From: Pelargonium cotyledonis
Lineage: Eukaryota > Streptophyta > Magnoliopsida > Geraniales > Geraniaceae
DNA length: 64,000 bases
Direction: 5' to 3'
NCBI GenBank assembly: GCA_036897625.1
Contig: JAYMTA010000027.1
Span: 1-64,000 of the forward strand
Made by a program: the position numbers and the translations under genes. Under the pieces are notes generated by a model, which saw nothing but the letters and a program-made list of their open reading frames with translations, was not told the origin of the DNA and ran no database searches. Positions 15,153-26,414 of this stretch are shown here, in pieces; positions within the stretch are counted from its first letter, which is position 1, and each line of letters begins with the position of its first letter.

Positions 15153-15601
15153 ATATAGAAATTAGCACTTTCTGCCTCCTATTAGAGACTATTAAATGAA
15201 ATTAGAATTCTTAACTACCCGTTTGAAAGCCAAAGCCATTTCCCTTTACCTTTCTTTATTAGTACTAAAACCCTTTAACGAACTCTTATAGGGCTCCTTT
15301 TAGTATTCGGTATTTTTGTTACGAAGATAAAAGGTACCCATATTCAATTACCCTTTTTTATATGACTTATGAGTTAACTCATTTCAAAGCCTAACTAACA
15401 AAAGCAAAGAAAGCAAAGAGATTGAATTGTAAGAAGGGAATTAAATAAGCATTATCCTCTCAAAGTTCATAGTTTTAAGAAGATTTTCTTTCTGCAGTGT
15501 AGGTGGAAAATGGATTCATTCTATAGATAGACAATTTTTTTTTAACTTTTTTAACTAGAGTATTCTACTAGAGAAAGCTCTTGTTTCATCCTTCTTGTTT
15601 A

Positions 15602-15674
15602 GGTGTATAGCTCAGTTGGTATAGCGCTTGACTATTAACCGAGCGGTCGTAGGTTCAATATCAGGATATATACA
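15602..15674 (+). pseudogene. tRNA-like relic: trnK-like 5' part, trnN-like 3' part
   Basis: The first part, GGTGTATAGCTCAGTTGG, matches the start of plant mitochondrial trnK. The second part (CTATTAACCGAG, then GGTCGTAGGTTCAA) matches trnN. Aligned to trnN, the anticodon position reads ATT (15634-15636) in place of GTT. The T stem has no proper 3' partner and the acceptor ends do not pair in the normal register. It lies about 1.5 kb upstream of the intact trnN on the same strand. Most likely it is a decayed chimeric copy. A functional tRNA rescued by editing is possible but unlikely. Confidence 0.75.
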
Positions 15675-17145
15675 AACTAAAGAGCTACGCAAAAAGGGTA
15701 TTTGTCGCTGGTAGAATATAAAAGGTTCTTCTTTTTTGTATTTGAGCTACTACGCGCTACTTACTGGAAAGTTGGGGTTACGCGTTAACCCTTCCCCATT
15801 TCAATAAAAATCTGGAAACTTGTTCACTTTTTTATGATTAAAGGTTAGGCATCCTTTGACGATTTAACATTGAAAATATTTCCTTCTAATACGATCCAAT
15901 GCAGATTGAATAACCAAATTTAGGAATAGTATACGCAACCAGATTTGTACTTGCGGGTATAACAAAAAAATGCATTACTGTTTACAAATAACTAGCTTTA
16001 ACTCCCTAGGAAAAGCAAGGATTTGGGGGTTCCTAATTATTGATTTTGAACTGCTATAGTGAAATTAGAATGGGATTTACAAGACTATCCCGTTTTAGGA
16101 TCTGATGTCAAATTCTTGCAATATCTGGAATTGCCCTCCTTTACTGAATGAAGACTGGAAAAGCCCTTCCTTAGCAAAAAATCTCGTAGTGAGATGAGAA
16201 TAAGCACTTACTGACTAGAATTACTAGACTTTTTAATAGTTTTTCATAACAGGTATAGGATCAAGAAGGCTTCTTCACCGAACTCGAATAAAGCAGTAGG
16301 CATAAATTAAGACTTTTTAAAGCCAAAAAGGTATTCCATAATCTCACAAGTTGAAGGTATCCTTGATTATACCTGGTAATACTAAATCTCAAAGTACGAA
16401 TCTGTAGTTAATCTAGCGAGCGGCCCGTGTCCTTTTTCTTTTAGTGTTTTGAGATCCCTTGACCGATATTGTATTGCATTTGTGTTATACCCTTTTTATA
16501 GGCTCATACTATTACTGTTATGTAACTGCTTTTTTACAAGGGCCTTAATATTATATAATATAAACTAGTTTCTCAATGATAGACTCTCGTACACCATTCA
16601 TTATATAGAGGTGTAGGATATGATTTCTCATACCTAACGTACTGGTAGACTCCCGGACCTGCTTTTTTCTCTGACTCCTTATCCTTAAAATTCTCGCTTC
16701 TGGGGTATTACTATGAGGCAAGATCCCCAGTTTTTATATTCAATTTTATGCATTTGAACGCAGTTAGTCAAATAACTCCACAATATTTCAAATACCCACT
16801 CTTAGAATTTAGGCTTATAACTACTTCTTATTTTTCTCTTTTTTCTTAATCAATTATATACTAGTAGCTCAGCTCAAAACTTATACTTGCTACTATTTTA
16901 ATAGTTTACCTATAAAACTAGATTAAGGCATAACATACTCGTGAAAAGCTAATTACTCCATTCCAATAAATTAAGTTATTAAATTTTAAAACTAAGTTTG
17001 ATTAAGAAATTTGGAAAGTTCAAAGTTTGGTAATAATATTCCTAGATTCCCATTACAAAAAGGATTACAAAAGAAAAACCTTCTTCAAAAATATCCTAAA
17101 TGAATGAACAGAGTATACAGAAAGTAGAGTCCCTATTAGCCGCCT

Positions 17146-17217
17146 TCCTCAATAGCTCAGTGGTAGAGCGCTCGGCTGTTAACCGAACGGTCGTAGGTTC
17201 AAATCCTACTTGGGGAG
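17146..17217 (+). tRNA. trnN-GTT: tRNA-Asn (GTT), intact
   Basis: This gene encodes the tRNA that delivers asparagine in organelle translation. The 72-base cloverleaf is complete. The acceptor stem TCCTCAA (17146-17152) pairs with TTGGGGA (17210-17216) with one G-T pair, followed by discriminator G. The D stem is GCTC/GAGC. The anticodon loop is CTGTTAA with GTT at 17178-17180. The T stem GTAGG/CCTAC is perfect and its loop is TTCAAAT. The anticodon stem CTCGG/CCGAA has one mismatch, at its outermost pair, which could be a tolerated substitution or a site of RNA editing. CCA is not encoded. Plastid and plant mitochondrial trnN are very similar, so I cannot say whether it is native or plastid-derived. 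It lies 46 bases upstream of trnY on the same strand, an order that also occurs in plant mitochondria. Decayed relatives lie elsewhere in the window, for example at 15602. Confidence 0.95.
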
Positions 17218-17263
17218 ATTAAGACAGAGAGTTTTCTTAGTGAGCTTGATTTTATCGGACTAT

Positions 17264-17345
17264 GGGAGAGTGGCTGAGTGGTCAAAAGCGACAGACTGTA
17301 AATCTGTTGAAGGTTTCTACGTAGGTTCGAATCCTGCCTCTCCCA
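17264..17345 (+). tRNA. trnY-GTA: tRNA-Tyr (GTA), intact, long variable arm
   Basis: This gene encodes the tyrosine tRNA of the organelle. It is a class II tRNA of 82 bases. The acceptor stem GGGAGAG (17264-17270) pairs perfectly with CTCTCCC (17338-17344), followed by discriminator A. The anticodon stem ACAGA/TCTGT is perfect, with loop CTGTAAA and anticodon GTA at 17298-17300. A variable arm of about 14 bases follows, then T stem GTAGG/CCTGC with loop TTCGAAT. From memory it is nearly identical to trnY of plant mitochondria and quite unlike plastid trnY, which begins GGGTCGATGCC. This is the best single clue that the window is plant-lineage mitochondrial DNA. The 46-base gap after trnN suggests a shared transcript cut at the tRNA ends. 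No promoter or terminator could be assigned. Confidence 0.96.
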
Positions 17346-20300
17346 TTTTTAAGGTTTAATAGGCCTGGGGATCGAAGGAGTTTTGCTCTATATAAGTGAT
17401 TTTAAACAAACTAATTTTCTTTGTCCTTGCCCATGAATTCCTAGTATATTAGAAGAGACTCTCCCCATTAGACGGATTTCCAGCGCGGAGAGGTTCTTTT
17501 CATTATAAAACGCAAGAGTAAAAGTCCCTATATTTATTAACTTATTTTACCAAAGAATTCCCTTCAGTACCCTTGGTAGCAGTTTAGTTTCATCTTTCTT
17601 TCTATCACACAAGGTTTAACTACTGGAATAAACATACTTATTGAGTTCGATCTTCCACAAAGCCCAAAAACGCGTACTGCAAAAGAAAAATAATATGCCA
17701 GAAGCCCCCTTAATTTGTAGCTACTTAGATTTCTTAAAGAAACTAAGGAAATAAGTAATTATACAAACCAGAAAGCCCTGAATATACAATACTAACATGT
17801 ATCGTGGGCCTTATTAAACCCTGTTCTGTAAATAAATCCTACGCGAGCAATCTAATAAAAGCCGAACTGCGTGTAAATTTCCCAGAAGTTTGATATTAAA
17901 GGATAGTAACTCTGTACTGATTCAGACGTTCAAGAGATTTACGGGACTTAAAGCACTTTGCAAGAGAATCCTTATTAGGAGTCTGTGTAACCTTGTTTGC
18001 TTAGTGTAAAGCTTAAAGGATGATTAAGGTCTGGGTATGGAAGAGACGCTATTGGAGTTTTGACTACATACGGAATTAGAACCCTCATCGAGAAAATTCA
18101 ACGCGGGTACTTTAGAACCCCTTTACCTTTTTTATTTATTGAGGAATTCCCAAAACTTAAGTTCTATCGACTAGATATAAAACAAACCTATTCTAACTTT
18201 CTTTTTTCTAGTTCCTTAGAATCCAGTTTTACATAAGCACAATAAAGGCAAATCATAGCATTAAAATCTTTCTGGGGTTCCATTAAGACGGGGTAAATTC
18301 TGGACAATTAAATAGTTGTAGTAAATATAGTTTGCTATTGCACGCCGAAAAAAGGCCAATCTCCCCGAGGACTTAAAAAAAGGGGGAATATACACCCACC
18401 CAGGGGATTTTACGGAGTATTTCAGTAATCTAGCTTACTAGGTTTTTTGGTCAGAATATATGCTATTTTGTTACTGTATTTTTAGTATATTGAATTTTCT
18501 AGTTTCGGATTCGATTCCTTTTCATCCCAAACTCAAGAATAGGGCTCATACGGGGGGTTCCACTAAGCTTGTCTTTATTTTTCTACCGATCTTTGCTAAC
18601 CGAGAAAGCAAGTTTCTATTTTCTCGTCGTATAAAACTCCAGTCTAAAAGCAGCTTTGAATAGGCGCTCCTTTCTTTAATAAAAAAAGTACTCTACTCAG
18701 AGCTAAACGTTAGATAGTTGTATAAATCCACTTAAAAGCTTAACTAGTAGCTGTATTCGTACTCTAAATACCGGATTATATTTACTTATTTTATGGGAGG
18801 GATCTTTTTTGTATTTGTTCAGAATTCATTAAAGTATTAGATTCTTTCTAAAAGTGCCCCTTACTTACTCAAGGGATCCTTGCTGCTTACACGAATGCTT
18901 TTTAAAAATTCCAGCTATACTGGACTTGTTAGAAAAGGATGGATTAATTAAAAGGTCCCTTTGAATTTAATAGGACAGGGTTCGTACTAAGAATAGATAT
19001 TATTTATTAGACCAAACCAGTAAATTTCACAAAGAATTGCCCACAAAAGTTCAAGATTATAAGTTCTGGTGTAGAAAAACCACAGGAAAAAACTATAACA
19101 ATTTTTAAGAAAAGATAAAGGCTATTATACTAAGTTTTTAGAATTGCTGTACTTTAAACAATTAAGAATTATCTATTGTTCACCTCATTCCTAAGTCTTA
19201 TAAAATAACAGTAACCTAGCAAATCTTGAGCTATCCTACGCTTATTTCGGTATTACGTTTTAGGGGAATGAGACACAAGGGAAAGACACCGTGGGATTTG
19301 GAATGCCTCCCCCTTGGCATCTATTTATAGCTATAATGGGATAACGGGAGCTGAATCTTAACCGAGAGTCCTTTATTTGAAGTAGGTAGGATGCTACTTA
19401 GGAGACGCTGTAAATTAACAGACAAAGCATTTCTTTTTAATCACTTAGATAAAAGATCCTTATTCGCTTACCTCTCTTATACTATTGCCACCCTTACTCC
19501 AACATAGCTCCAGTTTTTTTACTTAAAAGTCAATTTCTTTTGGCTGCTCTTTTGCTTCATATATTTGGCTAGCTACCCAAAGCTTGTAAAGTTGTTAAGG
19601 TCTAATTCCACGTTTTCGTGAAAGTGATCGTAAGCTGAAAAATTTTGTATTCATTTTCACAAATCTAGTTCTCGATTTCTGGAGAAACCTTTAGCCAAAG
19701 GGAAGAGCCCATTATTATACTTGATATCCTTCTCAAAAAGACTTTGAAGCAAGGAAAAGGTAAGAGAATCCTTTGCACAAAATCTATACTTAACTCTTTT
19801 TATACTCAGCTGAGTTATCCAGCCAAAAACGATTAAGAAGAGGCTAATCTTTACATAAAATCTTTCATTTAACGAGCGTTTGGGTACCTACTACACCAGT
19901 AGTTTTGTACATTTAAAACTTTTAGGGGTAATACGACAACTTCCAAATTTTTTAGTTTAGTGGTGTATAAAGTTTTTAAGCGATTCTCTTTTTTGCGAGG
20001 CTCTTATGGTGTAGTTGAAAAAACTCCTATAACTGCGCACTCTGTAAATGTAATACTCGGTAAAGGACAATTCCTTACGGGTACTAATTAAAAAAAAGGG
20101 CTCTTCTACATTACTTGTAACCGCTCTAGTGTCACGAGCCCGCCTTAAGAAGAAATTTGTACGAGACTATAACCTACAGCATGATCCAGGTCCGGTGCTT
20201 TGCTCTAGAAGGAGGGTGGGTTATTAACAAGTCTTTTAGTCGCTTTATTTTTTTAACTCTTTATATAAGGTTTTTGACAGTTTTTAGCCCTTCTACGATA

Positions 20301-20591
20301 AGAGGGGTTCCATAATTAAGGGGGTTGCCTGTTATTTGAATGCTGTTTAGAGGTTTTAAAAAGTTTAAAGGAGAGGTGAGGAATCTTGGGCTAGCCGGTT
20401 TTCTTTTTTTAAGTGTTTAAGAGTAAGGCTAAGGGTTCTTTCTTTGGAGTAGTCATTCTCATTTTTCAAGTTTTTGAGTCATAAGAAAGTGGGTCCTTTT
20501 AAGAAAAAGTTATGAGTATGAAGAAGAAATAGGGTCTCGTAATTTTTTGATTCGAATAACTGTATATTCATATCAAAGAGAATATAACTAA

Positions 20592-20655
20592 GCAGGACTG
20601 GAACCCAAGTGTTTTCCGATCTGAAGCTTATTGCTTTAACATGAATCACAGAGTC
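20592..20655 (-). pseudogene. Faint tRNA-like relic
   Basis: Read on the minus strand, the segment ends in a T-arm-like stretch (ACTTGGGTTCCAGTCCTGC), preceded by a possible variable region and anticodon arm. The D arm and acceptor are not recognisable and amino acid identity cannot be assigned. The call rests on the T-arm motif and on the many clearer relics nearby. Confidence 0.3.
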
Positions 20656-21334
20656 TCAACTTGATAGCTTCACTGCTCACTTTACTAGATTCCAGAAGGG
20701 ATTTAATTTAAGTAAGAGATTAACCATTAATTTGATAACTAGGGATAACATTTTCTTCTATTAAGTGAATACTACATTCTAATTGTAAATTTCTTGTACA
20801 AGAACTCCTGTTCAACTATAACTCCTTACTACGAACGCGTTTTGAATCTAAGACCCTCATTTAAATTGAACTTTATTTTATCATAAGTATAAACTCGATT
20901 AAAAGTCGGATAATAAATAGACGGCTCCTAGGCTTCTTATTTCGCTTAGAAATTTCTAGATTTCAAGAGTACAAGACAAGTAAATAGTAGACAAGTGACA
21001 TCCCACTATAATATTGTGTAGTAATGTAATTCATATAAGTATCTATTCCTTAATGTAAAATCAAATTCAGGCTATCTTTCTCTTATTTTCTTGTTGGCAC
21101 TCTTTTTTTCTTTAAAAGTTTCCTAAGAAGTGTAACTACAGCATAAAAAATTCTTTACTAAGGCGGCTTTTAGAGTCAATGCGCATATAAAAATCCTAAA
21201 ATTAAAATTATAGTATAAGACTCTATTGGTGTAAGTCTCATTGTATAAAAAGACTCAAAAAGCTCTCTTTCATTTTCTTTATACCAAGTCAATCTATCTA
21301 GGTAAGCTCCTTTTCGTGATCAAACCCCTTATCT

Positions 21335-21390
21335 TAGTACTCCTCCCAGCTAGACTCTCTACCTGTACTACCTGTACCCTACTCTCTCTG
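21335..21390 (+). repeat. Pyrimidine-rich low-complexity island
   Basis: Contains CCCAGCTAGA and a tandem ACCTGTACT/ACCTGTACC (21361-21378). Composition differs from its surroundings and resembles the islands at 29815 and 62195. Confidence 0.55.
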
Positions 21391-21446
21391 GTAAAGCATT
21401 AAATTTAAGATAACTAAAAGCGTAGGTTCGAATATCCACTCGAAGC
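21386..21446 (+). pseudogene. Faint tRNA-like relic
   Basis: A D-stem-like GGTAAAGCA is followed about 30 bases later by a T-arm-like GCGTAGGTTCGAAT. The spacing suits a tRNA core, but no acceptor or anticodon stem can be drawn and the T stem lacks its 3' half. It abuts a pyrimidine-rich low-complexity island. Confidence 0.35.
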
Positions 21447-21612
21447 TAGGATCTACTCCCTATTCTTGATCCTGTTATACTTGTCACTTACGGAATACCG
21501 AAAAAGTTCTGTTCTTTGAAACAATACTAATTTTTTTTTACAAACCAGGTTTACTAAATATAAGGTGGTTCTTATTTTGAACACTTCCAATATTAGACTC
21601 TTTACTACTTAA

Positions 21613-21680
21613 TATAATGGCAGGGTTTGAACCCACGATATTACTATAAATCAGAATGCATTTTACTTATTACTTCGCAC
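21613..21680 (-). pseudogene. tRNA-like relic, minus strand
   Basis: On the minus strand the T arm TCGTGGGTTCAAACCCTGCC keeps a GGG/CCC core around a standard TTCAAA loop. Upstream, AAAATGCATTCTGATTTATAG could be the remains of the D and anticodon arms. No full cloverleaf forms and the identity is uncertain. Confidence 0.4.
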
Positions 21681-23597
21681 GAGACCCCCCGGAATCGTTT
21701 AGAATAGAGTATGTAATATACATCTTGCAATAAAAATACTAGTCAAAGCTCTGAAGTTGTTCATAAAGTTCAAACGGGGTCCAATTGATATTATGTCAAA
21801 AGGCTCAAATCGTTAACAAAAAGCTTGAAGTACAAATTTTTAAATTGGGTATGCGCTTACCACAAAAATAGAGTACTCCCCTTTATCTTCTTCCAAAACA
21901 GGTCATAACCAAGTATTCTAGCAATATTAAAACTCTCTCTTTGAGAAACCCGATTTAGATAGAAGCCCTTTTTTTGTATTCAACAGATTCAGAGAAGAAG
22001 ACTGACTCTACAGGATAGCACTTATAAAAATTTATTTTACGAGCGACTAAAAAGCATCTATACCTTACTTATGTATCAGTAAGTACTTAAGATATTGTGC
22101 TGATACCTTGTAGGTAAGTCTAAGAGACCCCTTTTTTGCTGCTACTGCTTGCGAGTACTACAGTATTCTTGGATCTAAGTCTCAATCTTAGTAGAATTTT
22201 TCCCAGTTACAGACTTTATTCCATGATACTTTGTTTATATATGAGGGTACTCATGCATTTTACGTACAGGGTTTTTCCTTAATTAACTTAGACTTTAAGT
22301 GTATAGGTCTCAGAAGAGGGCAATTCAAAAGGCTATTCATCCGGATTCGACTTCATTTTTATATCCAATACTGCTAAGGTTAAGACTTCCCATGGTCTAT
22401 AAAGAGGCATCTCCCTTGTGAATTTTAAGCATCCTAGGGGTGTGTGAACAGAATGAAAACCTTTTATCAGTTTTTCTTAAGGAGTCCCTTTTTATACTTG
22501 CTTTGCCAATGTCAACTACATAAACTTCTGGAATTAGATATAAAAGGTATACAGTAAAAGACTTTCTACAAGAACCCTGCGGAAGTCCTATAATATTAAG
22601 ATTTACAGCGGATTTCTAATTGCTAAACCCTTACTTGGTTCTTGCAGGAAATTTCTTACGAAGTCGGCCCCTAAAGTACTTTGGGCTCGCTTGTTAAAAA
22701 TGGGGCAGCGTCTCTCTATAAAGTTGAAGCTTGCAAATAGAATTTAGTTTGAGTTTAAAGTAAGATTCTTCACTTAATTATTTAGCTTTAGTACTGTGTC
22801 CGTTCGGAGCTAGGCTTCCTTTTAAAAAATAGCTTGCCTGGGGAGTAAGTCGCAAAAATCAGTTAAAATTACAATACAATAGCTAATATGCCTTTTCTTT
22901 TCTAGAGTTCCCTAGTTCTCAGTAAACTACTAAGACTCGTTAGGCAGAAGAAATGGGTTCCATTCCAATATACCGAGTATAGAACCCGGGATTCTAGTAA
23001 CAGGGTGAGGGCCCTCTTTATAAGTATCACATGGAGATTCTTTGAAATATATTTAATACTCTTTTACCTTGTAATTATGTATAAGAATAGCTTGGACATT
23101 CAATAAAGAAGTAGTCGGAAAACGAAAGGCAGGTAAAATAGCTAATATAGAACCCTTTTAGTGCAATCACTTAAAAATCCTGACTGAACTAAAGCGGTAC
23201 TCTTAAGGAGTTAGGATATTTATTGTTGGACATTTACTTCTTGCCAAGATTAAAGCCGCGTGCTATTAGTAAGTTCAAGTTCTCCTATATTAACGATAAT
23301 AATAATTAAAGGATCCTAATTGATATAAGTCTGATTATGATTACCTATCGAAGTAGATAAGTAGGAGATAAAATGTGTAATGGCTAAAAATCTTTGTATT
23401 ATAGTGCTGTGATGATAATGAGGTATGAAGATCCCCTTCCCCGGAGCCCATAAGAAGCCAGTTTCATGAATTTTCTTTATCTAATGAACCTAAAACTCAG
23501 TTTCTAACTCTGTCTCTGTTTATATATGAGTGAGAAACATATCAAAACCCTCTCTGACTTAGGATATTCGCTATAATTCTTAAATTAAATCTTAACT

Positions 23598-23652
23598 GGA
23601 GCAGGTTTTGAACCTATGTCTTAATATAGTATAAGTTATGCTCTAGAAATAT
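23598..23652 (-). pseudogene. tRNA-like relic, minus strand
   Basis: On the minus strand a D-stem-like CTAGAGCA is followed by an AT-rich middle and a T arm ACATAGGTTCAAAACCTGC. The T arm has AGG/CCT pairing around TTCAAAA. The acceptor stem and anticodon arm are lost, so the amino acid identity is unknown. Confidence 0.38.
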
Positions 23653-24067
23653 AAAATTAGACGTGATATGGTTCACAAACAACGTTTGAGAGATACAACT
23701 AATATAATATAAGACTTGTGAAAACAACCCTAGTATACCCCTTTACTAAAGGCGCTTAGCCTAGCAAAACATATCCCAATTAGATCCTTTATTACAACCT
23801 TTAATGAAATCCCCGCATGAGATCGTGAGAATGCTCCTTCTGTTTACATCGCTTATCAGAACCCGAGAAAAGCTTAGTATCTTAATTTGAAGTTTCGATT
23901 TAGAAAAAGTCTCTTCCCAGGGTGTCGTGTGTGGTTTTATACCCCCATATTATATTATATTATTGTTTCCTTCTACTTATAACACTATAAACTTGACCAA
24001 AAAAGGAAAACAGATTCTTAAAGAATTTCTAATTACTAGGAATAACTGAATATTCATTTCATAAAAA

Positions 24068-24079
24068 AAGGGGCCCCTT
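24068..24079. repeat. 12-base perfect palindrome
   Basis: AAGGGGCCCCTT is followed by AATAATTAA. The element at 30961 has the same core and a similar 3' flank, TATTAAGTTAA, suggesting the two are related copies. Confidence 0.7.
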
Positions 24080-25151
24080 AATAATTAAAGCTGCTAAACT
24101 GATCTACAATCTGAGCCTCCTATAATAAACCGGAACTAATCTATACTTTTTAGAGGATTTTACTTGTAATTGTACTTCAACAACGGGAACGAACTTAGCA
24201 GCTTGGAAAAACTGTAACCCCCCTGCGGGAGTCGTATTGATCAGGCCTTTTGGTTAGGTAACACAGTATTCTACGGGATTTCCTTCTTGTTTATATTACT
24301 TATATTGCTAAGCTATTAAGAATCTTGACACTCCTTACTCCGAATATTTATTAAATTTGCCAGACCAGTGGCCCCAAAGGAAGACTACATAAGCTTTTTT
24401 AGAGATTCAATTATCTAGAGTTATTCCCAAGTTTCGAGATGTATAGTGAGCCTTAGACTTTGACTATTATCAGAGAGCCCGCTTTCTAGAAGGTCTTTTT
24501 TTCAGAATCTCTTTTGAGTATTAACAGTTCTTTGCACAAAGTTTTATACCGCCGTACATTGAGGATTAACCGTCGATATCTTATATCCTGTCAGTATAAC
24601 AAAGGCAAGGCACTTAGAGTACTTATAATTATCCCAGTTATCCTGATATTCCATATGATATATATTCTAAGTATTTACTTAATAATAAATCATCTTGACC
24701 GGCAATACCCCAGCACGTACGGTAATCTTAAATAAGCGTGTACTTTCCTAAGTGTGTAATGAGATTTTTGCTTTATACAACAAAGTCAATTAAGTACCTG
24801 TTCTAATTTATTTTACTAATGGAAAATTGAGTTTCCTAGTTTTAATTTATAGAAATCCTAGCAGCAGCTTAAATAATAAAGTAGTAGACAGACACCATGT
24901 CTTTATTCATAAATTTCATATGGATTTATTCCTAATCCTAAAGAAGCACCCAAAAATGGGGTGTGTATAACTAGGTTACTTGCGTGTATTGAGAGAGTGC
25001 TTTGAACTTATTGTTCATCTATGTATGTTTGATAATTCGTTTTGAGTGTATTTCTAAACTATAGTATACCCTAGTAGCTAAGGAAAACGCAAAAGGGGGC
25101 TTTAAATGATACTACTACTATTTTGACAAAACTGCAATGATATAAATATTA

Positions 25152-25195
25152 CGATTCGAACCTTCGTCTGTTTATTCTAAAAACGGGCGCAACGC
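25152..25195 (-). pseudogene. Isolated T-arm-like segment
   Basis: The minus strand reads GACGAAGGTTCGAATCGTAA, which looks like a T arm with a standard TTCGAAT loop and partial stem. GC-rich sequence upstream could be the remains of a variable or anticodon arm. Nothing else of a tRNA is visible. Confidence 0.25.
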
Positions 25196-26341
25196 AATAC
25201 TTAATTTAGGTTAAGGAGGCTACGCTATATCCGTAAAAGCCAATATTTTACTAAAATTTTTTCATACTAGTAATGAGTAATGTTTACTGTATCCATCCTA
25301 TAAGAGTTTAGACTTTCTCAGATAACTAAGTTAGACTTAAAGAATCTATAATTGGTCAACTATATTTGTTTTTTATTTAATTAGTTGCTATCCTTTTCTT
25401 TCGGCACCCTTTATATTTGCTATTAAAGACTTCATTAAGAAAACTATTTCCTTACAGTATAAAAAGAAAGCGCAAAGGTTTCCCCTTACTTTCTTGAGCC
25501 CCTCTTGTTGAAAGCCTCGTGGTAATTAGGGGTTTAACTAAAATAAGTTTCTCGGTTATCATTAATACCAGAGGAGGAAGACCCCGTAGTAGCATTAGTG
25601 TCTATTAAAAGGAGTTAAAACTTTAAGTATATAATAGAAAACTAGATATGAGAATTGATTTAAGGATATCTTATAGATAGGAAATCCCTGGAATACCAAG
25701 AATTCCTTGACAATTTTATACCCAGCAGAGAGGTAGACTCAACTACTCGATATTTTGGATAACAGTAGGGGGTTCAAAAAGTCTTGAAAAGGTTCTCTTA
25801 AAAATTTCTACGGTATGGTCTCAGAATTAGAAGTGTATTGGTACCGTAGGGGCCCTCCGTAAAAGTAATTTTTGGGTAATAGGATGCAGTTGCTTTTTGT
25901 GTAGAGCACGTTCTTGACAAACTAGAAAACTGGTTATACTTAAACTCCTCTCGGTTCTCTCTCCTCTTTACGAAGCGATTAAGGGTTTCGGTAAAAATAG
26001 AAGTCATAAAGTCCTAATAAAAAGTCTCTGTGTAGCTTTTTCCGAATCCTCAAAAATCTCATAGGAATTCTTTGCTTAGATATAAACGTGTTCTGAATCT
26101 TTGAAAAGGAGCAGTCTAAGGAATCTTTTTCAGGCTGGGATACCTTTCTTTATATTACATTAAACAAAGAGACAGCACCTAATTCTTAAGTAACTGGGAT
26201 TGATTTACACATTTCATTCTGTTCCGTTCTTTAAATTAAACACAAACAGTGCACTGCCTATAAATTTCCTTATAGAGTAATAAAGAAGTTCTTACGAAAC
26301 GAGGATACTCTATAAGTCCTCAAGCAAACCCCTTTCTTTCA

Positions 26342-26414
26342 GGGTGTATAGTTCAGTTGGTAGAACATTGGAATCTTAACCGAACGTCCGTGGGTTCAAA
26401 CCCTTCAAATCTCA
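26342..26414 (+). pseudogene. tRNA-like relic with trnK-like 5' part
   Basis: GGGTGTATAGTTCAGTTGG followed by TAGAACATTGG is close to the first 30 bases of plant mitochondrial trnK. In the D stem, GTTC/GAAC is a compensated change from GCTC/GAGC. The anticodon arm (TTGG, then AATCTTAA, then CCGA) has an 8-base loop. The T arm TGGGTTCAAACCC keeps a GGG/CCC core. The 3' acceptor strand does not pair with GGGTGTA. The element is bracketed by an inverted repeat, CCCCTTTCT upstream and AGAAAGGGG downstream. The compensated D stem hints that it was under structural constraint for a time after copying. Confidence 0.72.

Larger units (their letters stand above)
1..15601. other. Gene desert, left part
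   Basis: No gene is recognised in this 15.6 kb. Open frames reach only 89 codons and none resembles a known protein. GGRNYCC palindromes are frequent (for example at 284, 1002, 2335 and 8266). Weak tRNA-like pieces are a T-arm-like GTGTAGGTTCAAATCG near 12219, GTTGGTTCGAATAC near 13844 and a D-arm-like TAGCTCAGTGATAAAG near 14012. All three are too short to call. Confidence 0.75.
17346..26341. other. Gene desert with tRNA relics
   Basis: No protein gene was found; the open frames here are 73 codons or less and look like chance. The stretch holds the faint tRNA relics at 20592, 21386, 21613, 23598 and 25152, and palindromes including 24068. From 17346 to 20591 I see nothing except GGRNYCC motifs. 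Confidence 0.75.
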
